Shown: positions 26,462 to 35,875, counted from the first letter of the stretch. The stretch is 64,000 nt of DNA from Pyxidicoccus xibeiensis (GCF_024198175.1 NZ_JAJVKV010000017.1:124001-188000), one strand, 5' to 3'. Made by a program: numbers and translations. The notes: generated from the sequence alone by a model not told the origin.

Positions 26462-26956
26462 TCACCGCTCGTCGCCGCCCAGGGGCTGGCGCGCTTCGTC
26501 CCGCAGCCCCACGAGCACGCTGGCGCCGCTGCCCGCCACGCTCAGCTCGCCATAGCGCGCCCGCTCGTACCGTTCCGCGTGGCCCTCCTGGAAGAAGAAG
26601 GACTCCGCGCCCAGGCGCACGCGGCGCTGGCGGACGCGGTAGCGCAGCTTGAACTCTCCGGGCGCCAGCGGCGTCTCCTTCGAGTCGAAGCGCACGAAGC
26701 GTCCCACGCCCTGCTCGTCCAGGCGCAGCACCAGGTACCCATCGTCCGGTTGCAGCGTCACGTTCTCCCACTGCTCGCGGCTGACGGCGTAGTCCAGCAC
26801 CATGTAGTCGCCCTGGATGAGCGAGCGCGGGTCCCTCGGCGCCAGCTCCAGCAGCACCGTGCGGCCGGTGGCCAGCACATACTCCTTCTGCGCCACGAGC
26901 CCCGCGGGCACGAGGAGCGCGAGCGCCAGTCCGCCAAAGACAATCTTCGCGCGCAT
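26462..26956 (-). CDS. GDYXXLXY-domain membrane-associated protein
   Basis: The 164-residue protein begins with one hydrophobic segment (IVFGGLALALLVPAGLVAQ) serving as anchor or signal, followed by the family signature GDYMVLDY near residue 50 and a beta-rich domain with RQRRVRLGAESFFFQEGHAERY. Family members are encoded with DUF2157 and DUF4401 membrane proteins, exactly as here; the biochemical role of the set is not known. Its ATG overlaps the DUF4401 stop as ATGA. Confidence 0.85.
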   Translation of the reverse strand: MRAKIVFGGLALALLVPAGLVAQKEYVLATGRTVLLELAPRDPRSLIQGDYMVLDYAVSREQWENVTLQPDDGYLVLRLDEQGVGRFVRFDSKETPLAPGEFKLRYRVRQRRVRLGAESFFFQEGHAERYERARYGELSVAGSGASVLVGLRDEARQPLGGDER

Positions 26957-28056
26957 CACCGCACCTCCGCCGTCGCGGCGGGGAAGCGCCGCAGCAGGAA
27001 CAATCGCAGACCCAGGAACACCAGCCCGCTGCCCGTCAGCGCGAGCGCCTTGGCCAGCAGCGTGAGGCTCAGGTCGTAGTAGTACCAGCTGCCCGACACG
27101 AGCAGGAACGCCACCGCCAGCCCCAGCAGCACCGTGCTCCGTCGGTGGAAGGCGAGCACCATCATCCCCACCGCGGCGATGACGGCCGGCGTGTGCAGCG
27201 TCAGCAGCGCGATGAGCCCCAGCGCGACGAACACCGCCGCCCCGGCCACGCCCGAGGCCTCCAGCGAAAGCTCCTTCATCACCCGCCACGCGGTGTACAG
27301 CGTCACCGCCGTCAGCCCCAGCGTGAGCAGCGGGTCCGGGGTGGAGATGCCCTCCTCGTGGAAGGGCCGGTCGAAGATGCCGATGAAGCACAGCGCGAGC
27401 AGCGCACTCATGATGCCGCAGGCCAGCGCGTAGGCCGCGGGGCCCACCACGTCGCCCCAGCGCCCCCGCCGCCACCGGGCCCCGTCCAGGAAGAGCACGT
27501 GGACGAGCACGGCGAACCCCACCAGCCCCAGCTGCATCCCCAGCTCTCCCAGCCCCTTCCAGAGCAGGAACACCGCCGCCGCCGCCATGCCGAGCGCCAT
27601 CAGGAAGCGCAGGATGGCATCCGGGAAGACGGCGACGAGCACCGCGCCCACGAGGAGCTGCACGACGGCCGCGGCCACCTCGCTGTTCGTCGCCTCGCCG
27701 ATGCCCGCCGTCACCATCGTCGCCCCGGCAAGGCAGAGCGCCAGCGCCAGCTGCTCCAGGAAGACGCCCCGGGTCGACCGCCGCATCCCCGTGGCCACGC
27801 CAGCGAAGATGACCCCGAGGATGATGACGGCCACCTCATTGTCCCAGAGCCCGACGCAGGCGAAGAAGCTGATGAGGAACCCGGCGGCCACCCAGGCCCC
27901 GAAGCCGGCGAGCGCCTTCACGAACCAGGGCGTGGCCATGTCGGTGCGCTGGTAGACCTCCATGGTGGCGCGGGCCCGCTCCTGGGCGTCGGGGGCCAGG
28001 TGCCCCTCCGCCTGCAGCCCGCTCAGTACGTCTTGCAGCGAGGGACGGCGCGCCAT
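26956..28056 (-). CDS. DUF4401 multi-pass membrane protein
   Basis: The protein is 366 residues with about ten hydrophobic segments after a cytoplasmic N-terminus (MARRPSLQDVLSGLQAEGHL). Arrangement and partners fit DUF4401, found between DUF2157 and GDYXXLXY genes. It begins 2 bases after the DUF2157 stop and overlaps the GDYXXLXY gene, so the three make one unit. Function unknown; an integral inner-membrane complex is likely. Confidence 0.85.
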   Translation of the reverse strand: MARRPSLQDVLSGLQAEGHLAPDAQERARATMEVYQRTDMATPWFVKALAGFGAWVAAGFLISFFACVGLWDNEVAVIILGVIFAGVATGMRRSTRGVFLEQLALALCLAGATMVTAGIGEATNSEVAAAVVQLLVGAVLVAVFPDAILRFLMALGMAAAAVFLLWKGLGELGMQLGLVGFAVLVHVLFLDGARWRRGRWGDVVGPAAYALACGIMSALLALCFIGIFDRPFHEEGISTPDPLLTLGLTAVTLYTAWRVMKELSLEASGVAGAAVFVALGLIALLTLHTPAVIAAVGMMVLAFHRRSTVLLGLAVAFLLVSGSWYYYDLSLTLLAKALALTGSGLVFLGLRLFLLRRFPAATAEVR

Positions 28057-28057
28057 G

Positions 28058-29068
28058 TCAGGACTCCTCCGTGACGCCCGTGGTCCGGGCCTCGTTGCGC
28101 AGCCACCACACCGCGAGCGCCACCTCGCCGATGACGACGAAGGGCATGATGAAGAGGCTGAGCTCCTCCGCGTCCGTGTCGATGAAGAGGAAGCGGCCCA
28201 CCGCCGTGGTGACGAGCGTCATCGCGCTCAGTACGCCCAGGGTGAGCAGGAAGAGCTCGCCGTGCAGGTGCCGGTGCAGCGCGTACTCCGCGGCCAGCGT
28301 GGCCAGCACGAGCAGCAGCGCCACCCCGGCCCCGGGGCCCACCTCGGACGGCGCGACGATGAAGACCACCGCCGCCGCGAGCAGCGGGCCCGCCGTCATC
28401 ACCGCCAGCACCCGGGGCACCAGGCGGCGCTGGAGCCAGGCCACGCGCACGTTGGCGAAGTGCTCGTACGTGGCCCAGGCGAAGCCGTTGAGCAGGCCCA
28501 GCGCCACGGCGAGCCATGACACGGTGTCCTCGTCCCCGTCGAGCACCTGGGCCCAGAAGAGGACGACGCCGGTGTTCACCAGCACCAGCAGGAACAGCCA
28601 CAGCGGCGCGAAGCGGGACAGCGCCACCCAGGGAAGGATGAGGATGGCCCAGCCGACGAACAGCTCGTACGGGTCCGCGCCCGTCTGGTACGCCTGTCCG
28701 TAGACGGCCAGCAGCGCGCCCACGAGCACCGCCGAGGCCAGCAGCGCGAGCTGTCCCGCGAGCCCTTCTCCCAGCCGCCAGGCGGCCACCGCGGTGCCCG
28801 TCATCGCCACCGCGATGAGGCCCAGCTTCCCGAAGCGGTGCAGGGCCGCCCAGTTGTAGGCGAAGAAGTAGATGACGCCGGAGAGCACCAGCAGCGTGCC
28901 CAGCCCCATCAGCGAGGTGGACAGGAAGCCGCGCCACTGGGGCCGCGAGGGCGTGGCGACGGCCAGGTGGTGGGCGCGCTCCAGCGCGGCGGGCGGAAGG
29001 ACACCGGCATCCGCGAGCGCGCGCAGGCGCTCGGGCGTCGCATCCAGGTCGAGGGGGGCTTTCGGCAC
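28058..29068 (-). CDS. DUF2157 multi-pass membrane protein
   Basis: The 336-residue protein has a soluble N-terminal part of about 45 residues (LRALADAGVLPPAALERAHHL) and then about ten membrane helices, starting with LMGLGTLLVLSGVIYFFAYNW, the characteristic DUF2157 helix pair. It is the first gene of the three-gene membrane operon. The role is unknown; no transport signature is visible. Confidence 0.85.
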   Translation of the reverse strand: MPKAPLDLDATPERLRALADAGVLPPAALERAHHLAVATPSRPQWRGFLSTSLMGLGTLLVLSGVIYFFAYNWAALHRFGKLGLIAVAMTGTAVAAWRLGEGLAGQLALLASAVLVGALLAVYGQAYQTGADPYELFVGWAILILPWVALSRFAPLWLFLLVLVNTGVVLFWAQVLDGDEDTVSWLAVALGLLNGFAWATYEHFANVRVAWLQRRLVPRVLAVMTAGPLLAAAVVFIVAPSEVGPGAGVALLLVLATLAAEYALHRHLHGELFLLTLGVLSAMTLVTTAVGRFLFIDTDAEELSLFIMPFVVIGEVALAVWWLRNEARTTGVTEES

Positions 29069-29228
29069 GGAGCCACTCTAGCCCTCATGGGGCCCCATCG
29101 GGGCGACTCCGGTCCGGCCGGTGGGGTGGAGGGGACCTGAGAGGCGCGGGCTCGCGGGGTGCGTGCGAGGGCATGTATGGTTCCTCCCCCGGCGCGGTGG
29201 AGCGCCGGTCCGAAGGGGAACTCTCCAG

Positions 29229-29927
29229 ATGGCGACCATGAAGTGCCCGAAGTGCGGCCGTGCGCTCGACGTGACGGGACTCGCGCCGGGCTCGGGCCTC
29301 ACCTGTGCCTGTGGCAATGTGACGACCGTCCAGGCGGGGGGCACCAGCCGCAAGACGCTCTACATCATCCTGGGCGTCGTCGGCGTGCTGCTGCTCTGCC
29401 CGTGTGTGGGCATCGTGTCCGCCGTCGCCATCCCCAACTTCCTCAAGTTCCAGGCGCGCGCGAAGCAGGCCGAGTGCAAGATGTACCTGAAGGGCTGGTA
29501 CGCGGCCCAGGCGTCGCAGTACTCCTCCGCGCAGACCTACGAGCCGGTCTTCTCGAAGGTGGGCTTCGCGCCCGAGCGTGGCAATCGCTACGCGTACTTC
29601 GCGGGAGAGGGGCCGATGGAGGCTCGCACCCAGGCGCAGGCGGAGGCGGCGGAGGGCGCGGTGGCGGTGGGGGTGGACACCTTCAAGTTCGCGACCCAGG
29701 GGCCCATCTCCCTGTCGGACCTGCCCCCGGACGTCTCCGCGCAGGTCGGGCTGTCCGGCGAGTGCCCCGAGTGCGCCATCACCGCGGCGTGCGCGGGGAA
29801 CGTCGACAACGACGAGACGCTGGACGTGTGGGTCGTCTCCACCCGGGCGCTCGACCTCCAGGACGAGGACGGGAATCCGGTAGCGGCGGGTCAGGTCGTC
29901 AACGTCGTGAACGACGTCAATAACTGA
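29229..29927 (+). CDS. Zinc-ribbon protein with type IV pilin-like helix
   Basis: The 232-residue protein begins with a small zinc ribbon (CPKCGRALDVTG, then CAC), followed by one membrane helix and the motif AIPNFLKFQARAKQAE, which matches the end of a type IV pilin N-terminal helix. The G|FTLIE prepilin-peptidase site is missing, so it should stay anchored in the membrane with the ribbon in the cytoplasm. The outer part looks like a pilin-type beta domain with four Cys (GECPECAITAACAG) and resembles proteins annotated as fimbrial-like in myxobacteria. The ATG at 29229 was chosen because the ribbon starts right after it. Confidence 0.78.
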   Translation: MATMKCPKCGRALDVTGLAPGSGLTCACGNVTTVQAGGTSRKTLYIILGVVGVLLLCPCVGIVSAVAIPNFLKFQARAKQAECKMYLKGWYAAQASQYSSAQTYEPVFSKVGFAPERGNRYAYFAGEGPMEARTQAQAEAAEGAVAVGVDTFKFATQGPISLSDLPPDVSAQVGLSGECPECAITAACAGNVDNDETLDVWVVSTRALDLQDEDGNPVAAGQVVNVVNDVNN

Positions 29928-29935
29928 CGCGGCGG

Positions 29936-29965
29936 GGGCCTCCGTCCTGCTGCTGTCGGAGGCCC
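29936..29965. terminator. Terminator hairpin between convergent genes
   Basis: GGGCCTCCG and CGGAGGCCC form a perfect nine-base-pair stem with a 12-base loop between the stops of the pilin-like gene and the convergent Hint gene. It could serve both strands; no T-run is present. Confidence 0.6.
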
Positions 29966-29999
29966 TCGAGGAGCGGCACCTGATGCCCGCGGTGACGCG

Positions 30000-31898
30000 C
30001 TATCGACGCATGGCCGGGGCCGCGCGCTCCCGTGAAGCCTGTCGAGGCGCACCCAGCTCCCGCTGCATGGCGTCATCGCCTACGAGGACGCCGTCGGCGA
30101 ACATCGTCCGCTCGTTCGGGCCCACCGTCGCCAGCTCCTCCGGGGTGCCCAGCACCAGGTTGAAGACCCTGCCGTCGTAGGGCACGCGCTCCACGGAGAC
30201 GATGGCCGCGCTGCCCCGCTCGGTGCGCACGGTGTCCTTCACCTTCACGTCCACGGCGGCGATGACCCGGCCGGACGCGAGCAGCACCGGGTGCTGCTCC
30301 GTGAGCCGCACCTCATGGCCCTGCGTGTCGCGCAGGCGCACCAGGGGCTTGGGCTCGTGGCCATGGATGACGTCGCGGATGGTGAGCACCCGGCCGTCCG
30401 CGCTGGCGCGGACCGTGTCTCCGATTCGGAGCTGCTCGATGGGCGTGGTTTCGCCGTCGGCGCGGGTGATGCGCGTGCCCTCCGCCATGCAGCTGTTGAG
30501 GACGTTGAGGTGGAAGGGGCTGCTGGTCAGCGCGGGGCTGGAGATGTTGACAATCCGGCTCTCCGTGACGTTGCCGCACTTCACGAAGGCCTGCAGACTG
30601 ATCAGCAGGTCCACGGGCTCGTTGATGATGCGCTCCATGGTGCAGGGGTTGGGAGCCGTCGAGCCTGGGGGAGGGATGAAGTCGGGCGCGAGCTGTGACA
30701 CGTCCACCAGCCGCGTGAGCGTGGCTGTCTGCGCTCCCGGAGTGAGGGCGCTCGGCAGGCTCGGCGTCTTCGACGAGCAGGTACCACCCGAGACCTTCTT
30801 GAGCAGCCGCACCCGCGACAGCGAGCCCGCGGACTGGATGATGCACGGGTCGGTCCCCTTGAGGCCCGCATCGAAGTCCACCTGGACGGGGATGTAGATG
30901 TGCGAGGTGTCGAACGCGGCGCCAGCCGGGTAGAAGGGGAAGAACGCGTCGGGGTCGCCCGCCCAGGGCGCGGCCGTCTTGCGCAGCGCGAGCCCCGCCG
31001 TCGAGGCCGGGCTGCTGAAGGGGGCCAGCGTGCCGGACTGGTTCGACACCATGGCGTAGTCGCAGTCCGAGCCGCCGCGGAGCTGGCACGTGGTGAGGTT
31101 GTCCTGCGGATGCGGGGCCGGGCCGGCGAAGCGGGGGTGCTGGAGCGTCCAGGTCGCGTTCTGCGCCGACGACGCCGTGTCGAGCGTGGCGAAGGAGATG
31201 TGCTCCTCGCCCGTCTTCTGGTTGGTGGCAATCATCATCGAGTCGACGACGAGCTTCCGGCCCTGGTCCGCCGGCACGCCCACCTTCAGGGCGACGTCGT
31301 CGAAGCTCCTGCCGTCCTGGTGCTCCTCGCCCGCGCCGCTGGCCAGCACGCGGTGCTCCTTGCCGTCGGCGTCGCTGTCGTGCGCGGTGACGGTGGTGAA
31401 GACGTAGGTGGCGCCGCCCTCGCAGGTGGCATACGCCCCGGTGGTGAAAGGCTGCTGTCCGTCCTGCGCCTCGCCGCCCTTCACCGTGAGGAAGTGGTCG
31501 CAGCTCCAGGTGCTCGGCGCGGCTGGCGACGTGGTCGTGCCCGGCATCTTCTGGAGGAGCGCCTTCTTGCGCGCGGACTCCAGCGCGTTCATCGCGTGGG
31601 AGTAGGCCTCCTCCTTGGAGGTGGCCCCCATGGCCCTGGTGCCTGCTGCAGCCGCGGCGGCCTCCCGAACCTTGTTCCTGGCGAATTGGTAGTGCGCGTC
31701 ATCGGCCAGGTCCAGCCGGACGAAGTCCTCATGCGCACGCCGCAGGTGGAAGGCGTCGTGGACGGCGGCCCGATGCTCCTTCGCGGGCCGGGGCTCCTGC
31801 GTCGAGGGCCTCAGCCAGGAGCAAGACGGAGTCAGTCCCACCAGCGCTGTCATCAAGAAAAAGGGAAACGGACGGCGTCCAAGGCTTTTTGTAGCCAT
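30000..31898 (-). CDS. Exported protein with C-terminal Hint (hedgehog/intein) domain, copy 1
   Basis: The 632-residue protein has a signal sequence ending SCSW (possibly lipidated, although the lipobox is imperfect) and an unknown N-terminal region of about 430 residues with conserved segments DSMMIATNQKTGEE and CQLRGGSDCDYAMVSNQ. A Hint domain begins at Cys470 (SCMAEGTRI), with the TEQHPVL block and VFNLVLG. The final block reads FADGVLVGDD, so the His-Asn end of inteins is absent. The Hint fold normally breaks the peptide bond before its first Cys. Copies 2 and 3 lie at 33998 and 37782. Copy 1 is the most divergent and is transcribed leftward. Confidence 0.85.
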   Translation of the reverse strand: MATKSLGRRPFPFFLMTALVGLTPSCSWLRPSTQEPRPAKEHRAAVHDAFHLRRAHEDFVRLDLADDAHYQFARNKVREAAAAAAGTRAMGATSKEEAYSHAMNALESARKKALLQKMPGTTTSPAAPSTWSCDHFLTVKGGEAQDGQQPFTTGAYATCEGGATYVFTTVTAHDSDADGKEHRVLASGAGEEHQDGRSFDDVALKVGVPADQGRKLVVDSMMIATNQKTGEEHISFATLDTASSAQNATWTLQHPRFAGPAPHPQDNLTTCQLRGGSDCDYAMVSNQSGTLAPFSSPASTAGLALRKTAAPWAGDPDAFFPFYPAGAAFDTSHIYIPVQVDFDAGLKGTDPCIIQSAGSLSRVRLLKKVSGGTCSSKTPSLPSALTPGAQTATLTRLVDVSQLAPDFIPPPGSTAPNPCTMERIINEPVDLLISLQAFVKCGNVTESRIVNISSPALTSSPFHLNVLNSCMAEGTRITRADGETTPIEQLRIGDTVRASADGRVLTIRDVIHGHEPKPLVRLRDTQGHEVRLTEQHPVLLASGRVIAAVDVKVKDTVRTERGSAAIVSVERVPYDGRVFNLVLGTPEELATVGPNERTMFADGVLVGDDAMQRELGAPRQASRERAAPAMRR

Positions 31899-32340
31899 AT
31901 CAATGACTCGCTCTGTCTGGGGTGATGAGGGCTGGAAGTATACCCTTTTCGCTGACACGAGACCTGCGTCCCATGCGGAAGCAACAGCGTTGTCAGAGGA
32001 CGCAACTTCGAGGCAGCAGCGGTGTCCTCCGTCGGGAACGGCTCCTGGCACGTCGCGTGCTCCTGGGGTTCCATTTGCCCTGCGGTACGAGGCGCGCCGC
32101 TTCGGCAAATACACGAAACAATCCAAGGAAATAAATACGGTTCCGTCTCTTTCCTGGGCGCACCGCAGCTGAGCTGAATCGTTCGCGAAGTAGCCGCGCC
32201 CATCAACAGCAACCAGGAAGCGCTCGGGTGGCGGCCTCCCACCCGGTCTCGAGCAGGGCCTTCCTGTTCCTCACGTGTACTCACCGACTTGTTTATCCAG
32301 GCCCCGTCCCGTCATCAGGGATGGAGGTCGAGGGGGCGTC
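31899..32340. other. 442-bp intergenic region between divergent Hint copy 1 and cytochrome-like lipoprotein genes
   Basis: No believable gene is seen. The region has lower GC than its surroundings, especially around 32110-32150 (GGAAATAAATACGG), as expected for promoters firing in both directions. The rightward gene has a GGAGG-type site directly before its ATG at 32341. No clear consensus promoter or known operator can be named. Confidence 0.6.
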
Positions 32341-33939
32341 ATGTCGAAGTGTATCCTGTCCGTGTGTCTGGCTTTGCCAGTCGCACTCTTCCTGTCCGCA
32401 TGTGACACGCAACCCGGGGCCGAGCCTGTCTCGGTAGAGGCCCCGCCCCGCGAGGTCGAGCGGCTGCACTCGGAGCGCGGCGGTATCGGCGCGGTCCCCA
32501 CGCCCGAGCGCACCAGCGCGATGGCGGGAGTGAGCATCAATCCACGCCGCTCGTTGTTCGTCACCGAGACGGCCATCCTCTCCCAGTTCTCCTTCAAGGC
32601 GGTGATGGACCAGCTCGTGGCCCAGAGTGGCGTGCCCGGGCTGACCAGCCTCCAGCTCTTCCGGCAGCTCTGGGACACGCAGAACCCCAGGCCGGGCCTG
32701 GGCCTGGGCGAGCACTGCAACGACCAGGTGGATGGCGCCAACCGCCCCATCTTCAACGGCTTCCCCTATGCCTGCCGTCCGGGGGAGGGCGTCCAGGCGC
32801 AGCGCGACCCCTTCAGCAACCCGGGCAGCAGTGACTTCTACTCGCCCATCGGGCTGGCCATGCGCTTCGACCTCGCCCCGGCGGACGGCTCCGACTGCGG
32901 CGAATACCGCATCGTCTTCGCCAAGAACCCCAGTGGCGGCCGCAACCTCGTCATCTTCGAGGCGGTGCTGCCCAACCCCACCCCCGCGCTGGGGCTGGAC
33001 GGCTGCCTCCCGGTGGCGGAGCTCTGGGAGGGCCTCTCCATCAACAACTCGGTCACGGACCGGGCCACGAAGCTGAGGGACTTCTACTTCAACGGCCTGC
33101 CGGGCTTCATGCCGGTCATCCACCTCGACAACTATGGCGCCGCGACGGGGCGGGCCACGGGCCAGCTGCGCACCAACCAGTTCATGGCCGGCAACTGGCT
33201 GCTCCGTGAGTTCAAGCTGACCCGCAACTGCGTGGGCGCCAGCTGCACGCTGAAGGCCACCATCTCCACGGACAAGGTGAATCCGTTCGGTGGGCTCTTC
33301 AGCCCGGGGTCGGCGCATCCGACCACGGCGGACTTCCGGGACCTGCTGGCCAGTCCGGCGGTGGTGGCGGGCCTGGCGGTCAATGACCTCAACGCCTTCA
33401 ACTACACCGTCCCGGACCGCTTCAACGGCGCGCAGAGCGACCAGCAGTCCTTCGAGAACAACTACGTCGCGCAGTTCGGCAGCGGCGGCACGGTGAAGCC
33501 GAGGATGCAGGCGCAGCTGACGGCCCTCGGCAGCACGCTGACGCCGGAGAACCTGGTCGCTCGGGCGCAGGCGCTGTCGTGCGCGGGCTGCCACCAGCTC
33601 AGCAACGGCGCCAACCTGGGCGGCGGGCTCCAGTGGCCCGGCTCGCTCGGCTTCGTGCACGTGGCCGAGTCCACCGAGAACGGGCCGGAGGGCCCGCGCT
33701 TCCAGATCTCCCCCGCGCTGACCAACGTCTTCCTGCCGCACCGCAAGGCCATCCTCGAGGAGTTCCTCAACCGGCCCCGCGGCTGCGCTCACAGCACCTG
33801 TGTCATGGGCGGACCGCTGCCCGCCACCTGTCACCCCTGCGCCGCCACGGTCTGTGAAGTCGACAGCGTGTGCTGCTCCAGCAACTGGGACTCCATCTGC
33901 GTCGAGGAGGCGCAGGCGCTGTGCAACATCTGCAACTGA
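32341..33939 (+). CDS. Cytochrome-c-like lipoprotein with C-terminal Cys-rich domain
   Basis: The 532-residue product has a lipoprotein signal ending LSAC near residue 21. A single CAGCH heme-attachment motif lies near residue 413, within a segment reminiscent of multidomain di-heme or lipoprotein cytochromes. At the C-terminus there is a Cys-rich module (CHPCAATVCEVDSVCCSSNWD, then SICVEEAQALC) of a type found at the end of many exported myxobacterial proteins. The middle is beta-rich without a recognised domain. Hint copy 2 begins 58 bases downstream, so the two may be co-expressed; a redox partner or surface protein is plausible. Confidence 0.75.
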   Translation: MSKCILSVCLALPVALFLSACDTQPGAEPVSVEAPPREVERLHSERGGIGAVPTPERTSAMAGVSINPRRSLFVTETAILSQFSFKAVMDQLVAQSGVPGLTSLQLFRQLWDTQNPRPGLGLGEHCNDQVDGANRPIFNGFPYACRPGEGVQAQRDPFSNPGSSDFYSPIGLAMRFDLAPADGSDCGEYRIVFAKNPSGGRNLVIFEAVLPNPTPALGLDGCLPVAELWEGLSINNSVTDRATKLRDFYFNGLPGFMPVIHLDNYGAATGRATGQLRTNQFMAGNWLLREFKLTRNCVGASCTLKATISTDKVNPFGGLFSPGSAHPTTADFRDLLASPAVVAGLAVNDLNAFNYTVPDRFNGAQSDQQSFENNYVAQFGSGGTVKPRMQAQLTALGSTLTPENLVARAQALSCAGCHQLSNGANLGGGLQWPGSLGFVHVAESTENGPEGPRFQISPALTNVFLPHRKAILEEFLNRPRGCAHSTCVMGGPLPATCHPCAATVCEVDSVCCSSNWDSICVEEAQALCNICN

Positions 33940-33997
33940 CTCCACCCACGCAGACCCTGTCTCTCAACCCAACCCCCGTATCTCCGAAGGAAGCTCC

Positions 33998-35875
33998 ATG
34001 AAGACCCACCGTTCCTCGTCTCAATGGAAGTCGTTGTTCACCACTGTCCTGCCGCTCGCCGCGCTGACGGCGACCGGGGCCTGGGCCGGGCCGCTGCGGC
34101 CGCTCACGGAGGGCCTGGACCAGGCCACCCTGAAGGCCGACGCCCAGCACATGCGCCGGCTGTTCGAGAAGAAGGCCCCGGCCAGCACGGAGGACTTCGT
34201 CCACATCGACCTGGCGGACCCGGCGCAGCACCGCTTCGTGATGAACCGCCTGCACGCCGCGGGCAAGACGCAGCGCAACGCTCCTCGCCTGTTCGAGCGG
34301 CTGGCCATGGCGCGGCAGAAGGCGCTGACGCGGAAGGAGCCGGGCATCGGCCGCTCCACGCTGACGACGGAGGCTTGGGGGTGTGACCACTTCGTGGTGC
34401 TGGACAACGGCGCCACGGTGAGTGGCGAGCGGCAGTACACCAGCGGCCCGGTGGGCTCGTGCCTCAACGGCGCCAGCTACATCTATGCGGACGTGGTGGC
34501 GACGAACGCGAACTACGCGGAGACGGACGCGACCATCGTCGCCTCGGCCGCGGACGAGGAATACGCGAAGGGGACGAACTTCAACACGGTGGCGGTCAAC
34601 CCCAGCCTGCCGGTGAACGGGCAGCGGCAGCTCATCATCGACTCGATGATGATTGCGATGAACGAGGACACGGGGGAGGAGCGCGTCACCTTCACCGCGT
34701 CGCAGGTCGCGGTGACGACCGTGGCCGCCTCGGTCAACCTGGAGCACCCCCGGTTCTCCGGCGCGGTGAAGCCGAGCATCGCCTCCTGCCAGCTCCGGGG
34801 TGGCAATGACTGCGACTACGCCGTGGTGAACAACGCGCTCCAACCCTATGCGGCGAGCGCCACGGGCATCGCGATGCGCAACCCGGCCATCTCGAGCTGG
34901 ACGGGTGACGGAGCGGCCTTCTTCCCGTTCCCCACGGGCACGAGCTTCAGCTCCTCGAAGGTCTACGTTCCCCTGAAGCTCACCTTCGACGCGGGCAGCG
35001 ACCTGACGGCGTGCAACATCACCTCCGTGCTGCCGGTCACCAAGCTGCGGCTCATCAAGACCATCCAGGGCGGCACGTGCGTGACGTCGGCCGACCTGCA
35101 GCAGGACTTCAACGCCGGCATCGGCCACCAGACGGCCCCCGTCAACCGCCTGCTCGACCTGTCGCGTGAGACGCCGGCCGCCGGCACGGCCGCGGCGGAC
35201 TGCTCGATGGCCCGCATCACCAACGAGGCGGTGGAGCTCGCGCTGACCATCAGCACCAAGGCCAACTGTGGCCGGGGTGAGGTCAACCGGACTGTCACCT
35301 ACCGCAGCAAGAGCAAGTGGAACTGGGACCTGTACGTGTGGAACAGCTGCATGGCGGAGGGGACGAAGATTGTGCGAGCGGACGGGACGAGCGCGCCGGT
35401 GGAGTCCATCCAGCGGGGCGAGCAGGTGGTGGCCAACGACAGCGGGCTGCTGCTGACGGTGACGGACGTGTCGCGGGGCGGAGAGGACAAGCCGCTGGTG
35501 CGGCTGGGAGACGACAAGGGGCACCAGGTGCTGCTGACGGAGACGCACCCGGTGCTGACGTCGAAGGGGGCGGTGGCGGCCGCGGCGCTGAAGGTGGGCG
35601 ACCGGGTGATGACGCAGGCGGGTGCGGCGACGCTGACGACGGTGAAGCGCGAGGCGTACGCGGGGCAGGTGTACAACCTGACGCTGGGCACGGAGCAGGA
35701 GCTGCTGGCGGCGGGGAAGCTGGACCGGACGATGTATGCCAATGGCTTCCGGGTGGGAGACAACACGATGCAGGCGGAGCTGAGCGGGCCGAAGGCGAAG
35801 ACGGGCCCGGTGCTGGCGCGGCTGCCGAAGGCCTGGCACGCGGACTACCGCAACAGCCCGTCCTTCCAGCGGTAG
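33998..35875 (+). CDS. Exported protein with C-terminal Hint domain, copy 2
   Basis: The 625-residue protein has a signal peptide (FTTVLPLAALTATGAWA) and then an unknown region of about 420 residues containing six or more Cys and the segments DSMMIAMNEDTGEE and CQLRGGNDCDYAVVNN. The Hint domain starts at Cys451 (NSCMAEGTKI), with TETHPVL, VYNLTLG and the closing YANGFRVGDN. Asn is kept, but the usual His before it is Asp. The tail after the Hint domain is about 35 residues. Whole-length similarity to copy 3 is high, and in the Hint part it is almost complete at DNA level. Confidence 0.87.
   Translation: MKTHRSSSQWKSLFTTVLPLAALTATGAWAGPLRPLTEGLDQATLKADAQHMRRLFEKKAPASTEDFVHIDLADPAQHRFVMNRLHAAGKTQRNAPRLFERLAMARQKALTRKEPGIGRSTLTTEAWGCDHFVVLDNGATVSGERQYTSGPVGSCLNGASYIYADVVATNANYAETDATIVASAADEEYAKGTNFNTVAVNPSLPVNGQRQLIIDSMMIAMNEDTGEERVTFTASQVAVTTVAASVNLEHPRFSGAVKPSIASCQLRGGNDCDYAVVNNALQPYAASATGIAMRNPAISSWTGDGAAFFPFPTGTSFSSSKVYVPLKLTFDAGSDLTACNITSVLPVTKLRLIKTIQGGTCVTSADLQQDFNAGIGHQTAPVNRLLDLSRETPAAGTAAADCSMARITNEAVELALTISTKANCGRGEVNRTVTYRSKSKWNWDLYVWNSCMAEGTKIVRADGTSAPVESIQRGEQVVANDSGLLLTVTDVSRGGEDKPLVRLGDDKGHQVLLTETHPVLTSKGAVAAAALKVGDRVMTQAGAATLTTVKREAYAGQVYNLTLGTEQELLAAGKLDRTMYANGFRVGDNTMQAELSGPKAKTGPVLARLPKAWHADYRNSPSFQR
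35324..35840 (+). repeat. Near-identical direct repeat A covering the Hint region of copy 2
   Basis: This tract matches 39132-39648 with about seven base differences over 517 bases, the last 277 bases being identical, third codon positions included. The upstream halves of the two genes differ much more. That contrast points to recent gene conversion or unequal exchange rather than protein-level selection. Confidence 0.85.

Noticed and set aside
31899..32340. Possible small gene or RNA in the long divergent intergenic region
   Set aside because: Frames there are short or lack ribosome sites, and no tRNA-like or riboswitch-like fold could be seen; a promoter region explains the lower GC.
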